From Lunularia cruciata (taxonomy: Eukaryota > Streptophyta > Marchantiopsida > Lunulariales > Lunulariaceae): a DNA stretch of 64,000 nt. The stretch is from assembly GCA_948567375.1 (NCBI GenBank), contig CAOYZS010000005.1, positions 62,001 to 126,000 on the forward strand. The letters are read 5' to 3'. Position 1 is the stretch's first letter. Each line of letters begins with the position of its first letter. The translations under genes were made by a program, and so were the position numbers. This document shows positions 40,620-51,555 of the stretch, in pieces. The notes under the pieces were generated by a model, which did not search any database, was not told the origin of the DNA, and saw only the letters and a list, made by a program, of their open reading frames with translations.

Positions 40620-41044
40620 TGTAAAAGATCAAGACCAAGGAGAGAAATAAGAGAATGGAAGATCACATTGGGACACTTGAGTATGAGAAAACTCCAAATG
40701 CGTAGCATTAGATTTGGCTTTGGTATTTATTGTGATCATACAAGGCTCTTGAGAAGCTTCTCAAGAAGCTTTCTTGAGCCGCTTCTTGGAATGCAAGCCA
40801 AGTTAACCGTGAAGTTTCTCAAGAAGCTTCCTTCTAGAAGCCGTATACTTGGCGTGCAAGCTAAGCTAGTTGGAACCTTCTAAAAGCTTCCTTCTAGAAA
40901 CTACCTATTTAGGGTGTAAGCTAAACTAGTCAGGAGGCTTCACAAGAAGCTTACTAGATACTTCTAGAATATTCTAGGTTAATTTGGCCCATTTGCTACT
41001 TTGCTAGTCCTAACTAACTTCATTGCTAAACGCATATTGTTACA
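40620..41044 (-). repeat. 5' LTR of element 4 (425 bp) with heat-shock-element arrays
   Basis: Bounded by TGTAAAAG (left) and TGTTACA (right) on the plus strand, giving TGTAACA...TTTTACA in element orientation. Its U3 half is filled with GAA/TTC modules (40750-40975). A TATA-like ATAAATAC (about 40720-40730, minus strand) follows them. The 3' LTR is not present for comparison. Confidence 0.65.
40750..40975. promoter_or_regulatory. Clustered heat-shock-element-like GAA/TTC arrays
   Basis: The 18-bp palindrome CTTGAGAAGCTTCTCAAG lies at 40748-40765. A GAAccTTCtaAAAgcTTC array is at 40873-40890. A perfect three-module site, TTCtaGAAtaTTC, is at 40962-40974. There are further AGAAGCTTCC and CTTCTAGAAG modules at 40821-40840. 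The consensus bound by plant heat-shock factors is alternating nGAAn/nTTCn. Function is inferred. Confidence 0.6.
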
Positions 41045-41310
41045 AACTTGCAATTCAAACTTCTCCAAACACTCACAAACACACACATATGATTGATACT
41101 CAGAATTAAGTTCAAATAATGAGCATTGAGTTACAACACTTTGCTTTACTCAACTTAAGAATAATGGTAATAACAACATAATAATGGAATAATGCATATT
41201 GCAAATGCCTCCTTTAAATAAGCAAAGCATTGCAACAATTATCTAACTATACATTTTTCCTTAACAACCTCCAGATCTAAATCAACACTCTACTACTTCA
41301 TATCTACCTT
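41045..41310 (-). repeat. Family-U LTR fragment (R region)
   Basis: Matches R/U3-end sequence of family U (AACTTCTCCAAACACTCACAAACACAC onward) and includes TTTAAATA at 41213-41220. It is joined at about 41311 to internal leader sequence, which marks a deletion between a 3' LTR and the 5' leader of one element. Confidence 0.65.
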
Positions 41311-41472
41311 TGGAATTCTTCTTCTTTATAGTGCAAAGTTTGTACACAAAAACTCTTTTCCTGTTGTTCTCTCAATACAAATATTCTTATTGGTGGGATG
41401 ATCAACTTAGGATTTGGCTTCATATTCTTCCACTCCCAAAATTTATAACCTTGGCAATGGCACCAAAAATCA
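41311..41472 (-). other. Leader and primer-binding site of a deleted family-U element
   Basis: Homologous to 24534-24621 of element 3, with TTCCACTCCCAAAATTTATAACC and a primer site on the minus strand at 41448-41465 (TGGTGCCATTGCCAAGG). All of gag, pol and most of one LTR are gone. Confidence 0.7.
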
Positions 41473-41730
41473 TGTGACATCCAACAAGTATCACTTTTTC
41501 TCTAATCAACAATTAACAATTTGTTACCATTGAGATACAAGTCAAAAATGGTCAAATATGAAGTAAAAGTCATCAATTGATTCTTCTTGATTGCATCTTT
41601 AATCTCTTGGGTGAAAACTCCACCCAAAAAATATTAACAAGCACTGAATCATAATCTTGTCACAAGTCAAAACAGCCATAATCACACAGTTTTTCAAATC
41701 CTTTCCAAATAGACATTGCTTGTGAAGGTT
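41473..41730 (-). repeat. Family-U LTR fragment (U5 end)
   Basis: Begins with the LTR edge TGTGACATCC next to the leader and follows the family for about 250 bp (TTGATTCTTCTTGATTGC..., CACAAGTCAAAAC...). It then loses similarity. Confidence 0.65.
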
Positions 41731-42893
41731 GGTGTTGCACAAGACCAACTCTAAATTCTAAGAGGAGAGAAGTTAGGAAAGTTTTTCATGTCATATTTCT
41801 GCACATACTTGTCCAGAAATAATGTTCTTTTGCCTTGTTAGAAGTGCTTTTCCAAGAGCTTTCCATAGCTACGAAGATGGTGACATGCTGAGCTATGTGG
41901 CGAAAGCTATTGATGATTGAATTTCCTAACAAGGGGTTCATATTCAAGAGTTTGTGTCTTTGCCACATGGAGTCCAAATGGAGCAATTTTTGTGGCCATG
42001 GATGCAATTTGGGAAGTTTATTTTTTATACCAAGAGCACTCAGCAATCACAATTGTACACAAAGAAACAAAGATTCAAATTATGTCATCTTTGGAAGATT
42101 TTAGGGTTGGAACTTCATTTTCAAAATACTATAAATTTTTGGTTCCATGTCCAAATGCTTCAATCTTAGTCTCATTAGAAGTGCCTATGAACTAGCTTTC
42201 TATTGAGTCCTTGTTTGCTGAAATTGGAGTTATATTGAGCAATTTTTGAGTTTCATCATTCTATGATCATGTGCGCTTGGTGGTGCTCACATCTACAACT
42301 TTCAGAGGTTAGAACTTCACACTCACATCTTCAAATAAGTTGGTCCTAGTCTTACAAGAAGCATCTTGTTAAGGGCTATTGATTGAAACTGTTCTCATAT
42401 AATTTGAATCGGTGTGCTCAAAGTTATAAGTATTTGAATTCTATGGCTAAGCATAACAAATTCTTGAGGCCATAACTTTGTACCTATTTGTTCAAATGAG
42501 TTGATATTTGATTCATTTGAAAATAGTCTTCAAGACCTTTTGATTGAGACATCACTTGCAGAACTTGAGGCCCTTGGGTGTAGGTTTTGTGATTTCAAAA
42601 TCTGTATGATTTCAAAAATTTCAAGTTATAAAGTGCACATCAAAAGCTTATAACTTTTGATTCCATCTCTAAATTAGTGGATCTTTGGTTCAAAAAACAA
42701 GTATTTGTAGAGCTATTGGTGGATTTTGAGTTAAATAAAATCTCATTATGTAGAATCAAAACCATGGGAGTTTATAATTTGTAAAATTTTCTTAGATTTT
42801 GCAAACTAAAATCTCAAGAGCTTTCTACCAATTCATCAAGCTTGAGTGAAGGTAGAAGATATATTCTCAGGATAGCATTTTGGATATTCCAGC
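41731..42893. other. Unassigned AT-rich region upstream of LINE copy 1
   Basis: No convincing ORF. Repeated phrases such as CATAACTTT and GTTCAAA, and the position just before the ORF1 start, suggest LINE 5' untranslated sequence or another decayed repeat. I cannot assign it. Confidence 0.3.
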
Positions 42894-43650
42894 ATGGAAA
42901 CTTCCAAGATAGTGCAAGACATTGCTGATATAGCCTCAAAATAGCAACAACTTGCCCAAATGTACAAAAAAGTGAATGACTTCTACAAGGAACTCAAGAG
43001 CTTCTTTGCCCCTATGTCTCAAAACATGAGCACTCTTATGGTAGATATGGAAACCATAAGAGTAGAGGTCATGACTATGAATGAATCTCTGGTCAACCAA
43101 GAGATTCAAGACTTGAAGAAGAGTACTATCTCACTATCAACATCAACCAAGGGGATGGTTGATGCTACCAAGAAGGTTGCTTCTTTGGGAGCACATGCCA
43201 CCAACATTGTTTCACAAAATAGAGACTCCAAGAGATTGTTGAGGTATTAAAGGTCAAGATGATGTCATGTGCTGAAGCTACAAAGGTGGCTCAAATCTCT
43301 TACTTGCAAGAGCATGAGGTTGACAAGGAGAACCAACTCGTAAGAATAAAGAACTTGGGGATTTCAAGTTTGCTAGAGATAGAGAAGGAAGACACCAAGG
43401 CCATATTGTGTGAGTTTATTGCTAATTCTTTGAGAGTCCATGATCCTCAAATTTTGCAAATATATAGATTGGGACACAAGGTGGACAACCTAGAAGCATT
43501 TTTGTGAGGTTTGGCTTAGAAACTCAAAGGAATCCATTGATGGCAAACAAGGCTATACTCAAAGGGCAGCACCTTTGGTTGGACCTTGATCTCACATCTT
43601 TACAATGGCAAGTAAAAGAAGAACAATTAACAAAAGTAAAGGAGGCTCAA
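42894..43650 (+). pseudogene. LINE copy 1: ORF1 remnant
   Basis: ATG at 42894 (METSKIVQD...) with a TAG at 42942-42944, then a coiled-coil-like stretch (42960-43250). A frameshift leads to an RRM-like ORF1 block: ENQLVRIKNLGISSLLEIEK and ILCEFIANSLRVHDPQIL (43259-43507). It is close to 58620-58850 in LINE copy 2. It is cut at 43650 by a family-U LTR. Confidence 0.65.
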
Positions 43651-46579
43651 TGTGATAACCCAGAAAGTATTTCTTTTGCGATAATTAGTAAGTAAAGTTT
43701 GTTCCTAGAGAGATACAAGTTAGAAATGGTCAAATACAAAGTAAAATGTAACAAACAGTTCTTCTTGAGTTCATCTTTAATCTCTCAACTAGAAAAAAAA
43801 CCCAAAAGAGAGTAACAAGCACTAGTTCATAGTCTCATCACAAATTAACAACACCAATAATCACAATTCATCCAATTCTTTCCAAACAAATCTTGATTGT
43901 GATGATTCATTTTATTCTAAGAAGGCAACTTCACTAAAAAATAACTTCACATTAAAATTGTGTTCCACCTCTCCATTGAAGGCAAAACTTCCTCAAAAAA
44001 AGTTACTTTGCATCAATCTAGTATGGCACTCACAAAAACAGAAAATTACCAACACTATAATTCCTCATAAATTTGTCAAGGTGTTGCTTTGATTGCTATC
44101 CACTTAAGATCAAACACATAAAATGAAGTTAGAGTTGTGAAATCCAACATCCAACAAGCTCACAGACTTACACTTCAAATTTCTCCCAAACATACATAGA
44201 GGATTCATACTTGAAATTAAGTTAAAATGACAAGCACTAAATTACAACACTTTGCTTTACTCAACTTCAAAAATATGAATATTGAACAAAAACTCCTTCC
44301 AAATTCTTCCTTTTGAATAGGCAAAGCACTTGACAATTACCTAACTAAAAATACCATTCTATAACAACTTTACCAACCTATAGATCCAAAATGACAAGCC
44401 ACCTTGTCATATCTCAAAATTGTTACTAATCCGATCCAATGTCTACTTTGACTTCAACTTCCAAACATTATGCTCTTCCTTTGTATCCTATACTTTGGGC
44501 TTATCTACAACTTCTACATCTTCTATCTTCTATCACCTCTTTAGTATGGACTGCAATTGAAGACAATTGAAGATAGGCATCTATCTACATTCTTATTCCC
44601 TAACCCAATCTCCTCTAGTGTCTTAGGCAACTCACCTGAAGACACCTGCACTCTTACCTCTACAACTTTGCATTTCACATTTGTCTTCACCTCATTGTAA
44701 ATTGTATCTAACTCTTATCTAACAAGATGTAGTCTGAGAAGTACATTGTCTCCTACCTCTAGCATCTTTCTATCTACATGATCTCTCAAGTGAATCAAAA
44801 GATTATTCAAGTCAATGTCTTTAACCTTCCTCTTCCGAGTTTCCCTGCACCAAATTCTTTTAATTTGTGCAGCCTCATCCTTTCATCTTAACCTTAGTTT
44901 TAGTACTCAACATCACCTTTAACTCCACAATGGCTTCTTTTATTGACTCCAAGTCCTTCCTTAGAACTATCTTCTCCTTACTTCTCTTTATTCCAACTCG
45001 TTTTGGTACATTATCAACTCATCCTTGAATTCTGCCTTTAGTGCTTCCTTCTCTTCCACATACTAGCCTAGTTGGGCTTTACACTTCTGATCAACCCCCA
45101 CAATTAATCTTCCTCTTGCAATAATTTGCATTGCTAGGCTTGATCCTTCTCCGTTGCACTCTTTTTCAAACTCTCCAACTCTTGATCCATCATTGCTACG
45201 ATTGCCTTTGAGTGTATGCTTTCCAGCCTCACATCAGTACTTCACTCTTCATCCTCTCAAGCAATGCATTTTGCTCCTTCAACTCGTCACCATGGTTCAA
45301 GAAGTTCTCTTGCAAGGTCTCTAAATTCTTCTCCCAAAGAACTACCTCATTCTAAAGTTCTTTGGCTTCCTTTGCTCCTCAGGTTATCTTACTCCGCAAC
45401 CCTAAGGTCTCTTCACTCAAGTACCTCACTACTTGTAGCTCATCCCTTACTTTGGGATGATCCTTCTTCAACTCCACTTTCTTCCTCTAGAGCTCCACCA
45501 ACAAAGGTCAAATGATCTTTGATAGATAGTCAACTCTATCAACTCTATCTTCCCATCCTTGCCTTTGGTCTGCACTTCTTATATTGGTGCTTTAATCCGA
45601 AGGCATGTCTTTGTACCTTCAAAGTTACTTTGTCATAGCTTTCACCTTCTTCTTCTTCTACGTTGCTCGGCCATACAACTACAACTTGAGTACTTCTCTT
45701 TGATCTTGTTGCACTCAAAAATGTCAAGGTGGTCTCTCTTGCTTGTTCATCTTTTAGCTCAACTGTAGGTAACTCTAGGCAAGGATCGCCTCTCCTCTCC
45801 ACACAGTCAATTGCCTTGTGGAATTCCCATTCTTCTTCTTCAACAACCTCTTCCACCAATTGTTGGACTTTGGGTTCTCCCTCACTCTTATTGCTGGACT
45901 CCCCACTCTATAGAGTGAACTCTTCTTTTGCTCTTGAGTCTTCACACTTTGACTTGGATTCTTGTTCTAATTTTTTCATCTAACAATTTGTCCTTCATTA
46001 CTACCAGCAATGGCTTTGGATTCAACCTTCTTGTCTTTTGTGGCTATATTGACAATATTATTTCTTTGGGTCTACTTCTCTTTCTTGGTAACACTATCTC
46101 CTCCTTCCTTGACATTAATACTATCTTCTCCTTCCTGCTCTTGAGATAGTAGTCATCGCCTTCATGGACCCATTTGATGTAGTATTGCTTATCTCCATCC
46201 GCTTCTCTTTGTAAATTGGGATGAAAGAGAGACATCATCCTCCCTCTCTACTCCAAGATGAATAAGATTAATCCAAAGTATAAGTGGGCTACAAAGGGTA
46301 CAAAGTAAGGAGGCAACATATCCATTCTCCAATAAGTAATCATCTATCCTACTTGTTGGTGTAAGTACTTTGCCCAGTCTATCACCTTCTTGCAAACATC
46401 TAGTGAAAGAATACCACCTGTTGCATCATTATAAAGGTGGTTCCCTTTGGCTTAAACATGACCATCAGCGCATTGACTATCCTCCTTTATAATTGGTGTC
46501 TAGTTATCCACCTTGTATCTGGTAAACAAATTCTTCACCATGGCAGTTTCTTCTGAAGATTCACACTTCCGATAAAAGG
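43651..46579 (-). repeat. Family-U LTR, 5' end deleted, inside LINE copy 1
   Basis: Starts TGTGATAACCCAGAAAG and runs through R/U5 and most of the U3 ORF. It stops at the N-terminal domain (CACTTCCGATAAAAGGTGATGT) and switches to LINE ORF2 sequence. LINE ORF1 is on its left and the RT region on its right, so both LTR and LINE sequence have been lost at the right junction. U3-ORF scraps include 45545-45859, 46044-46238 and 46189-46395. Confidence 0.7.
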
Positions 46580-47541
46580 TGATGTGCAGGTGATGTAGTG
46601 CTCTAACTCCACCAAGCTACAAAGCTTATAGAAGTTCTTTGATTCTCTTCTTTGGTTTTGCAAGCAAACAAAGATGAAAGTGAACCTTGATAAGTCTAAG
46701 GTGATTATGGTGGGTTCTAAAGGTATCACACCTTTCTTTTTTATGGATAGTGTTTGGAGAAGGTTTCTTCTTATAAGTACTTGGGCCTTGAGTTTTCTCA
46801 TGACTATAATTAGTCTACTTGTGTGAAGAATTGAATCAATGCAAGGTTTACAAATTTGTATTCACTCATGAATTGCTCTAGACTTGCTCATCTTACCACA
46901 TAGGAGTTGAAGAGGGTATTGTTCAAATCTCTCCTACAACCAATAATTCTTTATTGTGCTCAGATTTGGGGTCTAGGTTCTAAGGAGAAATGGTGGCAAA
47001 AGGTAGAGAAAGTTCAGAATTTTTTTTATGTGATGAACTTGGAGTGAGGACTCAAACTCCTTATGTATTGCTACTTGCTAAACTAGGGCTTTTGCCTCTT
47101 GAGGCTAAAGCTTTCTTCTTAGCTCTTACATATGCCACTAAGGTGAGGTCCATGGAGCATGAAAGACTTTCCTACCAAGCTTTTTGTGCCAATCTATCTA
47201 TTGGTTGGTATACAAATCTAATTGAATGGTTTACAAGGTGGAATGTTTATGAGTAATATAGGAGATTGGAGCCTGTTGCACTATGGGAGGTCATCAAGGA
47301 GCAGTTATTACTTTGCTTATTGTAGGAACATGGTACCAAGATGGTGTTCTACCAACAGTTTGTAAATCCTATGTTGGTGTATTATGAGCAAGATTATCTC
47401 TTGGCTAGGATTTCTACTTCACATAAACATGTTGCTCAATATAGAATTAGCTCTCATAGGCTAGAAGTAGAACAAGGATGCTAGCATCAAATAGAGCACT
47501 CCATGCAACTTTGGATATTTTGTAGTATGAGCAAACGTGAG
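46580..47541 (+). pseudogene. LINE copy 1: ORF2 (RT to C terminus) remnant
   Basis: Begins at the damaged RT catalytic block (equivalent of YADDVVLL at 62077-62100, here GCAGGTGATGTAGTGCTC) and continues through the VNLDKSKVIMVGSKG block. The frames are full of stops and frameshifts. It ends at 47541 with GTGAG, duplicated across the solo LTR, and continues at 51284. Confidence 0.7.
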
Positions 47542-48214
47542 TGTGACAACTTGGCAAATATCACTTTTGCAGTAATCGGGTAAGTAAAGTTTGTCCCTGT
47601 AGAGATACGATTCAGAATTGGTCAAATGCAAAGTCAAATAGTAACTTGTAGTTCTTCTTGATTGCTTAATCTCTCAAGTAGAAACTACACCCAGAAGAGA
47701 GTAACAAGCTCACAATCTTGACAATTTGTCACAAATACACACACACACATACATAATCACAACATAGCAAATTCTGCCCAAACAACTCTTGATTATGATG
47801 ATTCAGATTCTCCCAAAGATGGCACTTCACTGCAAATAACAATTTTGCCTCAAAATTGTGTTCCACCCCGCCACTAAAGGCACAACTTCCTTGATCAAAA
47901 TTGCTTCACATCAACTTCATGCTGCACTCACAAATGCAGAATACTCCCAACACTACAATTCTTCTCAAATCTGTAAGGCATTGCTCCGATGCACTTCACT
48001 CAGGATCAAACACACATAATGAAGATCAAGGCTGTAGAATCCAACATCCATAGACACACTGACTTGCACTTTGGAGTTCTCCACACACTCACAAACACAA
48101 ACACGGAATTGACAATCGGAATTAAGCTCAAGCAACGAGCACTGAAAACAACACTTCTTTTTATCTATCTTCAGAAATATGAATACTGAACAACAGAGTA
48201 CTACAAATGCTCCC

Positions 48215-48222
48215 CTTAAATA
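48215..48222 (-). promoter_or_regulatory. TATA-like box in the 47542-51283 solo LTR
   Basis: CTTAAATA on the plus strand (TATTTAAG on the minus), 673 bp from the LTR edge. Confidence 0.5.
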
Positions 48223-48341
48223 CTGAAGCAATAGCAGTTCTTCCTACCTATGCATCGCTCCCTAACATCTCTTCCTACCTGTAGATCCAAATTGACAATC
48301 CATCTCTTCATATCTGCCTCTTCCTATCTCAAAATTGGTAC

Positions 48342-50700
48342 TTATCCCGATCCAATGTCTACCTCATCATCGGCTTCCAAACCCGATGATCTTCCTACTA
48401 CTTCTTTTTCTTTGGGTATAGCTAATTCTACTAATTCCGTCACTAATTCTACTACTTCTACACTAGGAACTACAATTGCACTAAGGAGTGACTTATCTAA
48501 CTCTTTATCTCCTAACCTACTCTTATCTAATGTGTCAAATAACAAATCCGATGACACTTGTACTCCTACTTCTACAACATCTGACTTCCGCTCCGCTGTC
48601 ACACTATTCCTAATTTTCTCTAACTCCAATTTGACTAAATCTGATCTGAGACTAACATTGTCTTCTACTTCTAACATCTTCCGGTCCACACGCTCTCTCA
48701 ATCAAATCAGCAATGTATTCATGTCCACATCTTTGGCTTTTCTCCTCTGAGTTTCCTACACAAGCAACTTCAACTCATGTAGACGGGCTTCTTCCAATCT
48801 CCCTTCAGCCTCCGTGCTTAAGATTGCTCTCAACTTGCCCGCAACTTCTCCTATTGATTCCGACTCATATCCTCGAGAGCGTGCTACCTTCAATTCTTCT
48901 TCATACATCTTCAGCTCGTCTTCATACTCCGTAGCAAGCATCTTCTTCTCCTCCGCATACTATGTACTTTGTAACTCAACACTTTTGACTAGCTCTCATA
49001 ATCATTCTTCTTCTTCCTGCTTGACTGCTAACTCCCTTTGCCATGCTTGATCCTTCCCCGTTGCACTCTTCTTCAAGTTGCCCAACTCCTACTCCATTAC
49101 GATTGCCATCACCTTCAAATGAATATTCTTGATGTGCACATCACTCACTTCCTCCTTCATTTTTCTCAGCCACATTGCCTGCGCCTTCAATTCTCCGGCT
49201 TGCCTCTATAGTTCTTTCTCTTTTGATTCGCAGCTCTCTTGTAACATCTCAAAAGTCTTCTTCTTCAAGACTTCCTCCCTCTGAAGTTCTTCAATTTCTT
49301 CATTTCTTCGGACTTGTTGCTCCTACAACCCCTTCAATAGATGCTTCACCACTTGCAACTCATTCATTCCCTTCCTACAATCTTAGGGAATTACCCTCCG
49401 ATGCTCCTTTAACAGCTCTAGCAATGGGGTGACCACTTTTGTCAGATATGATATCCCACCGAAGCTTTCTTTATCTTCATCGCCGTCTTCATCTTCAGTC
49501 TTCACCTCCTTCATTGGCTCCTTCATCCGAAGTCGCAATCTTTGTATCTTCAAAGACACCGCATCAGAACTTTCTTCTTCTTTACCAATTGAACTCGGCC
49601 CCGCAGGATACTCCTCCTTTTCCTCTGGTCTCTGCTTATTCACCACTATAGCTATGCAATGACTCGTTGTTTTGGGTACTCTGTCAATCATTGTAGGACA
49701 AGCTTCACTGACCGCCACCAACTACTGAACCTTAGGTTCCCCCTTGCTATCACTTCCAGACTCCTCACGTTTTAAGGTGAGAGCTCTTCTTCTATGGATT
49801 CCTCCTCTTGCGACTCGGTTTCTTCTTCAGACTCTAATTCCAATGATGCTTCTCTCACCATCTTCTTATTCTGCACAACCAGTCTTTGAGTCTTCCTTTG
49901 AGCAGGAGGTGACTTTGCTTCTTTGGGTTTACTACGCTTCTTCGTCTTTGGACTTGTGACTTCTTCTATCTGCCACTGTCCGGTCTTCAAGAAATTTTTG
50001 TCGTTGGCTCGCAGGTGTATCATATATTGTCACTCTTTGTCGTCCGCTTCTCGTCTTAAGTCAGGATGGAAATGGGACATCATGCGATGCCGCTCTTCTA
50101 CTATTAGCAAGTTCACCCTGAAGTAGAAATGCGCTACAAATGGTGCAAAATAATGAGGCGGAGAACCTATTTGCCAATTGATCACCATCTGCCTTGTTTG
50201 GTGGTGAAAACACTTTGCCCAATTCACTGGGACTCTTGCAAACATCTGGTGGAAGAAGACCGCTTGCTGCATGTTCACATATGTTGTTTGTTCTAGCTTG
50301 AACATGACCATCATTGCCCCAAGATACTTCTCCTAATTGGATCCCGATAGGACTCCACCTTATAGCCATTCGTGGTTCTCGAAGCAAAGAACAAGTTTTG
50401 AATTTTTGCCGTCTTTCTGCAACATCACACTTCCGATAGAAGGTGATCTCATCGGCTCTCTTGCTTCCTTCCCCAATACTAACCTCCAATCTAACTCAGT
50501 CCATTGAGCCGGATTTCCTCTCTTCCCTTCAACTTTGGGACCCTCCTCACAATTACTGGCAGCTATCTTTGCCATCACTCCTCAGAAACTGAAATTCCAG
50601 TTCCATGCTAAAAACGTAATATGAAGTCTATTCAAGACTTTGATTCTGGCTACTACATCTAACCTATGAATTGCAAAACTATGCACCGCTAGCACATTTG
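48342..50700 (-). pseudogene. U3-ORF pseudogene in the 47542-51283 solo LTR
   Basis: Order conserved: N-terminal domain at 50030-50578 (NPAQWTELDWRLVLGKEA, NWAKCFHHQTRQM, SPPHYFAPFVAHFYF, MMSHFHPDLRRE), acidic/basic middle at 49383-50023, and coiled coil and C terminus at 48342-48941 ending DDEVDIGSG. Several frameshifts and stops. It differs in many residues from the element 3 proteins, yet the motif blocks persist. Confidence 0.8.
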
Positions 50701-51283
50701 TGACCTTCTTTGCCTTAATCTGCTCTCGTGTTCTATGACACTAAAAGACAATGCACTCTCCTAGATGAGACACTCTAACCCCTTCTGGATTTCAGAAAAT
50801 TTCACTCTCAATCGGCTTTTGAACACGCATTACTACATGACGACTGCTCAAAGGAATTGGAAATTTACTTGGCATATTCAACTTGTCCGTGCACAATTGC
50901 AATCTTATATTACCCCAAATTGCATCATTCTTCAGTCGATTTCAAATTCGACTTCCCTTCTTCTACGTGTTGATGTCCGGTCACAATCAAGACATGCTTC
51001 TTCTGCCTCTACCGTTTCTTGAAGTGTACTTTCTTGCCATGTACCAAGGTTGTTAGACGGTCTTTGTATCACCTACGCCTTCCAACCCAAAGACGGTGCT
51101 CTTCAGACTTTTTTCCAATGTACCCTTCTTTTGAGTACCTCCATCATTGGATCTGATCTTGCCTTGTTAGGATGTCCTCCAAAGTCACTTCCGTCCATTC
51201 TTCTTCCGCAATTCAGCTTCCAGTGCTTACTTCTTCCCTTAAACACTAATCAACAATAAAAATGGAAAAATGTGGGCACCACA

Positions 51284-51555
51284 GTGAGGATGAGCACCAT
51301 GCCTTTGTTGAGTGCCCTTGTTACCAACAGATCAAAGTTAGACTTCAAATTACTTGTATTGATTTCTCAATTCTCTTATAGATTGAAAATTTAGTATTAA
51401 GGAAGTATAAGACCAAGATTAGTTTAAATTTGACCAATTTGTTACAAATTGGTCAAATGCCTAGGCTCACATTTCATGTGTTTTGTATTGTGTTTTCAGC
51501 CTTTTGACACTTTGGGGTCTTTTGGGCTTTATATTTCATTTTTTCATTGTTGTTT
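51284..51555 (+). pseudogene. LINE copy 1: 3' end
   Basis: Continues ORF2 after the solo LTR (GATGAGCACCATGCCTTTGTTGAGTGCC, encoding an EDEHHAFVECP-like Cys/His-rich C terminus). It runs into a T-rich 3' untranslated region like that at 62940-63030. It ends near 51555 where a family-U LTR fragment starts. Confidence 0.7.

Larger units (their letters stand above)
37045..41044 (-). mobile_element. Element 4: truncated chromovirus-like Ty3/gypsy element
   Basis: Minus orientation: 425-bp 5' LTR (41044-40620, TGTAACA...TTTTACA), tRNA-iMet-like primer site, gag, protease, RT, RNase H and the start of integrase. It is cut off at 37045 next to a family-U LTR end, so the rest of integrase and the 3' LTR are missing. 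All genes are pseudogenes. A different lineage from family U by gag, primer site and short LTR. Confidence 0.8.
47542..51283 (-). mobile_element. Family-U solo LTR (3742 bp), TSD GTGAG
   Basis: TGTGACAACTTGG...GGGCACCACA, flanked by GTGAG at 47537-47541 and 51284-51288. LINE sequence on the two sides joins exactly and matches the uninterrupted copy at about 62752-62775. TATTTAAG (48215-48222, minus strand) sits 673 bp from the edge. The element interior has been lost by LTR-LTR recombination. Confidence 0.95.

Noticed and set aside
41786-42195. Overlapping ORFs on both strands at 41786-42195
   Set aside because: Short, no recognisable motif, overlapping each other in AT-rich sequence; chance ORFs are more likely.
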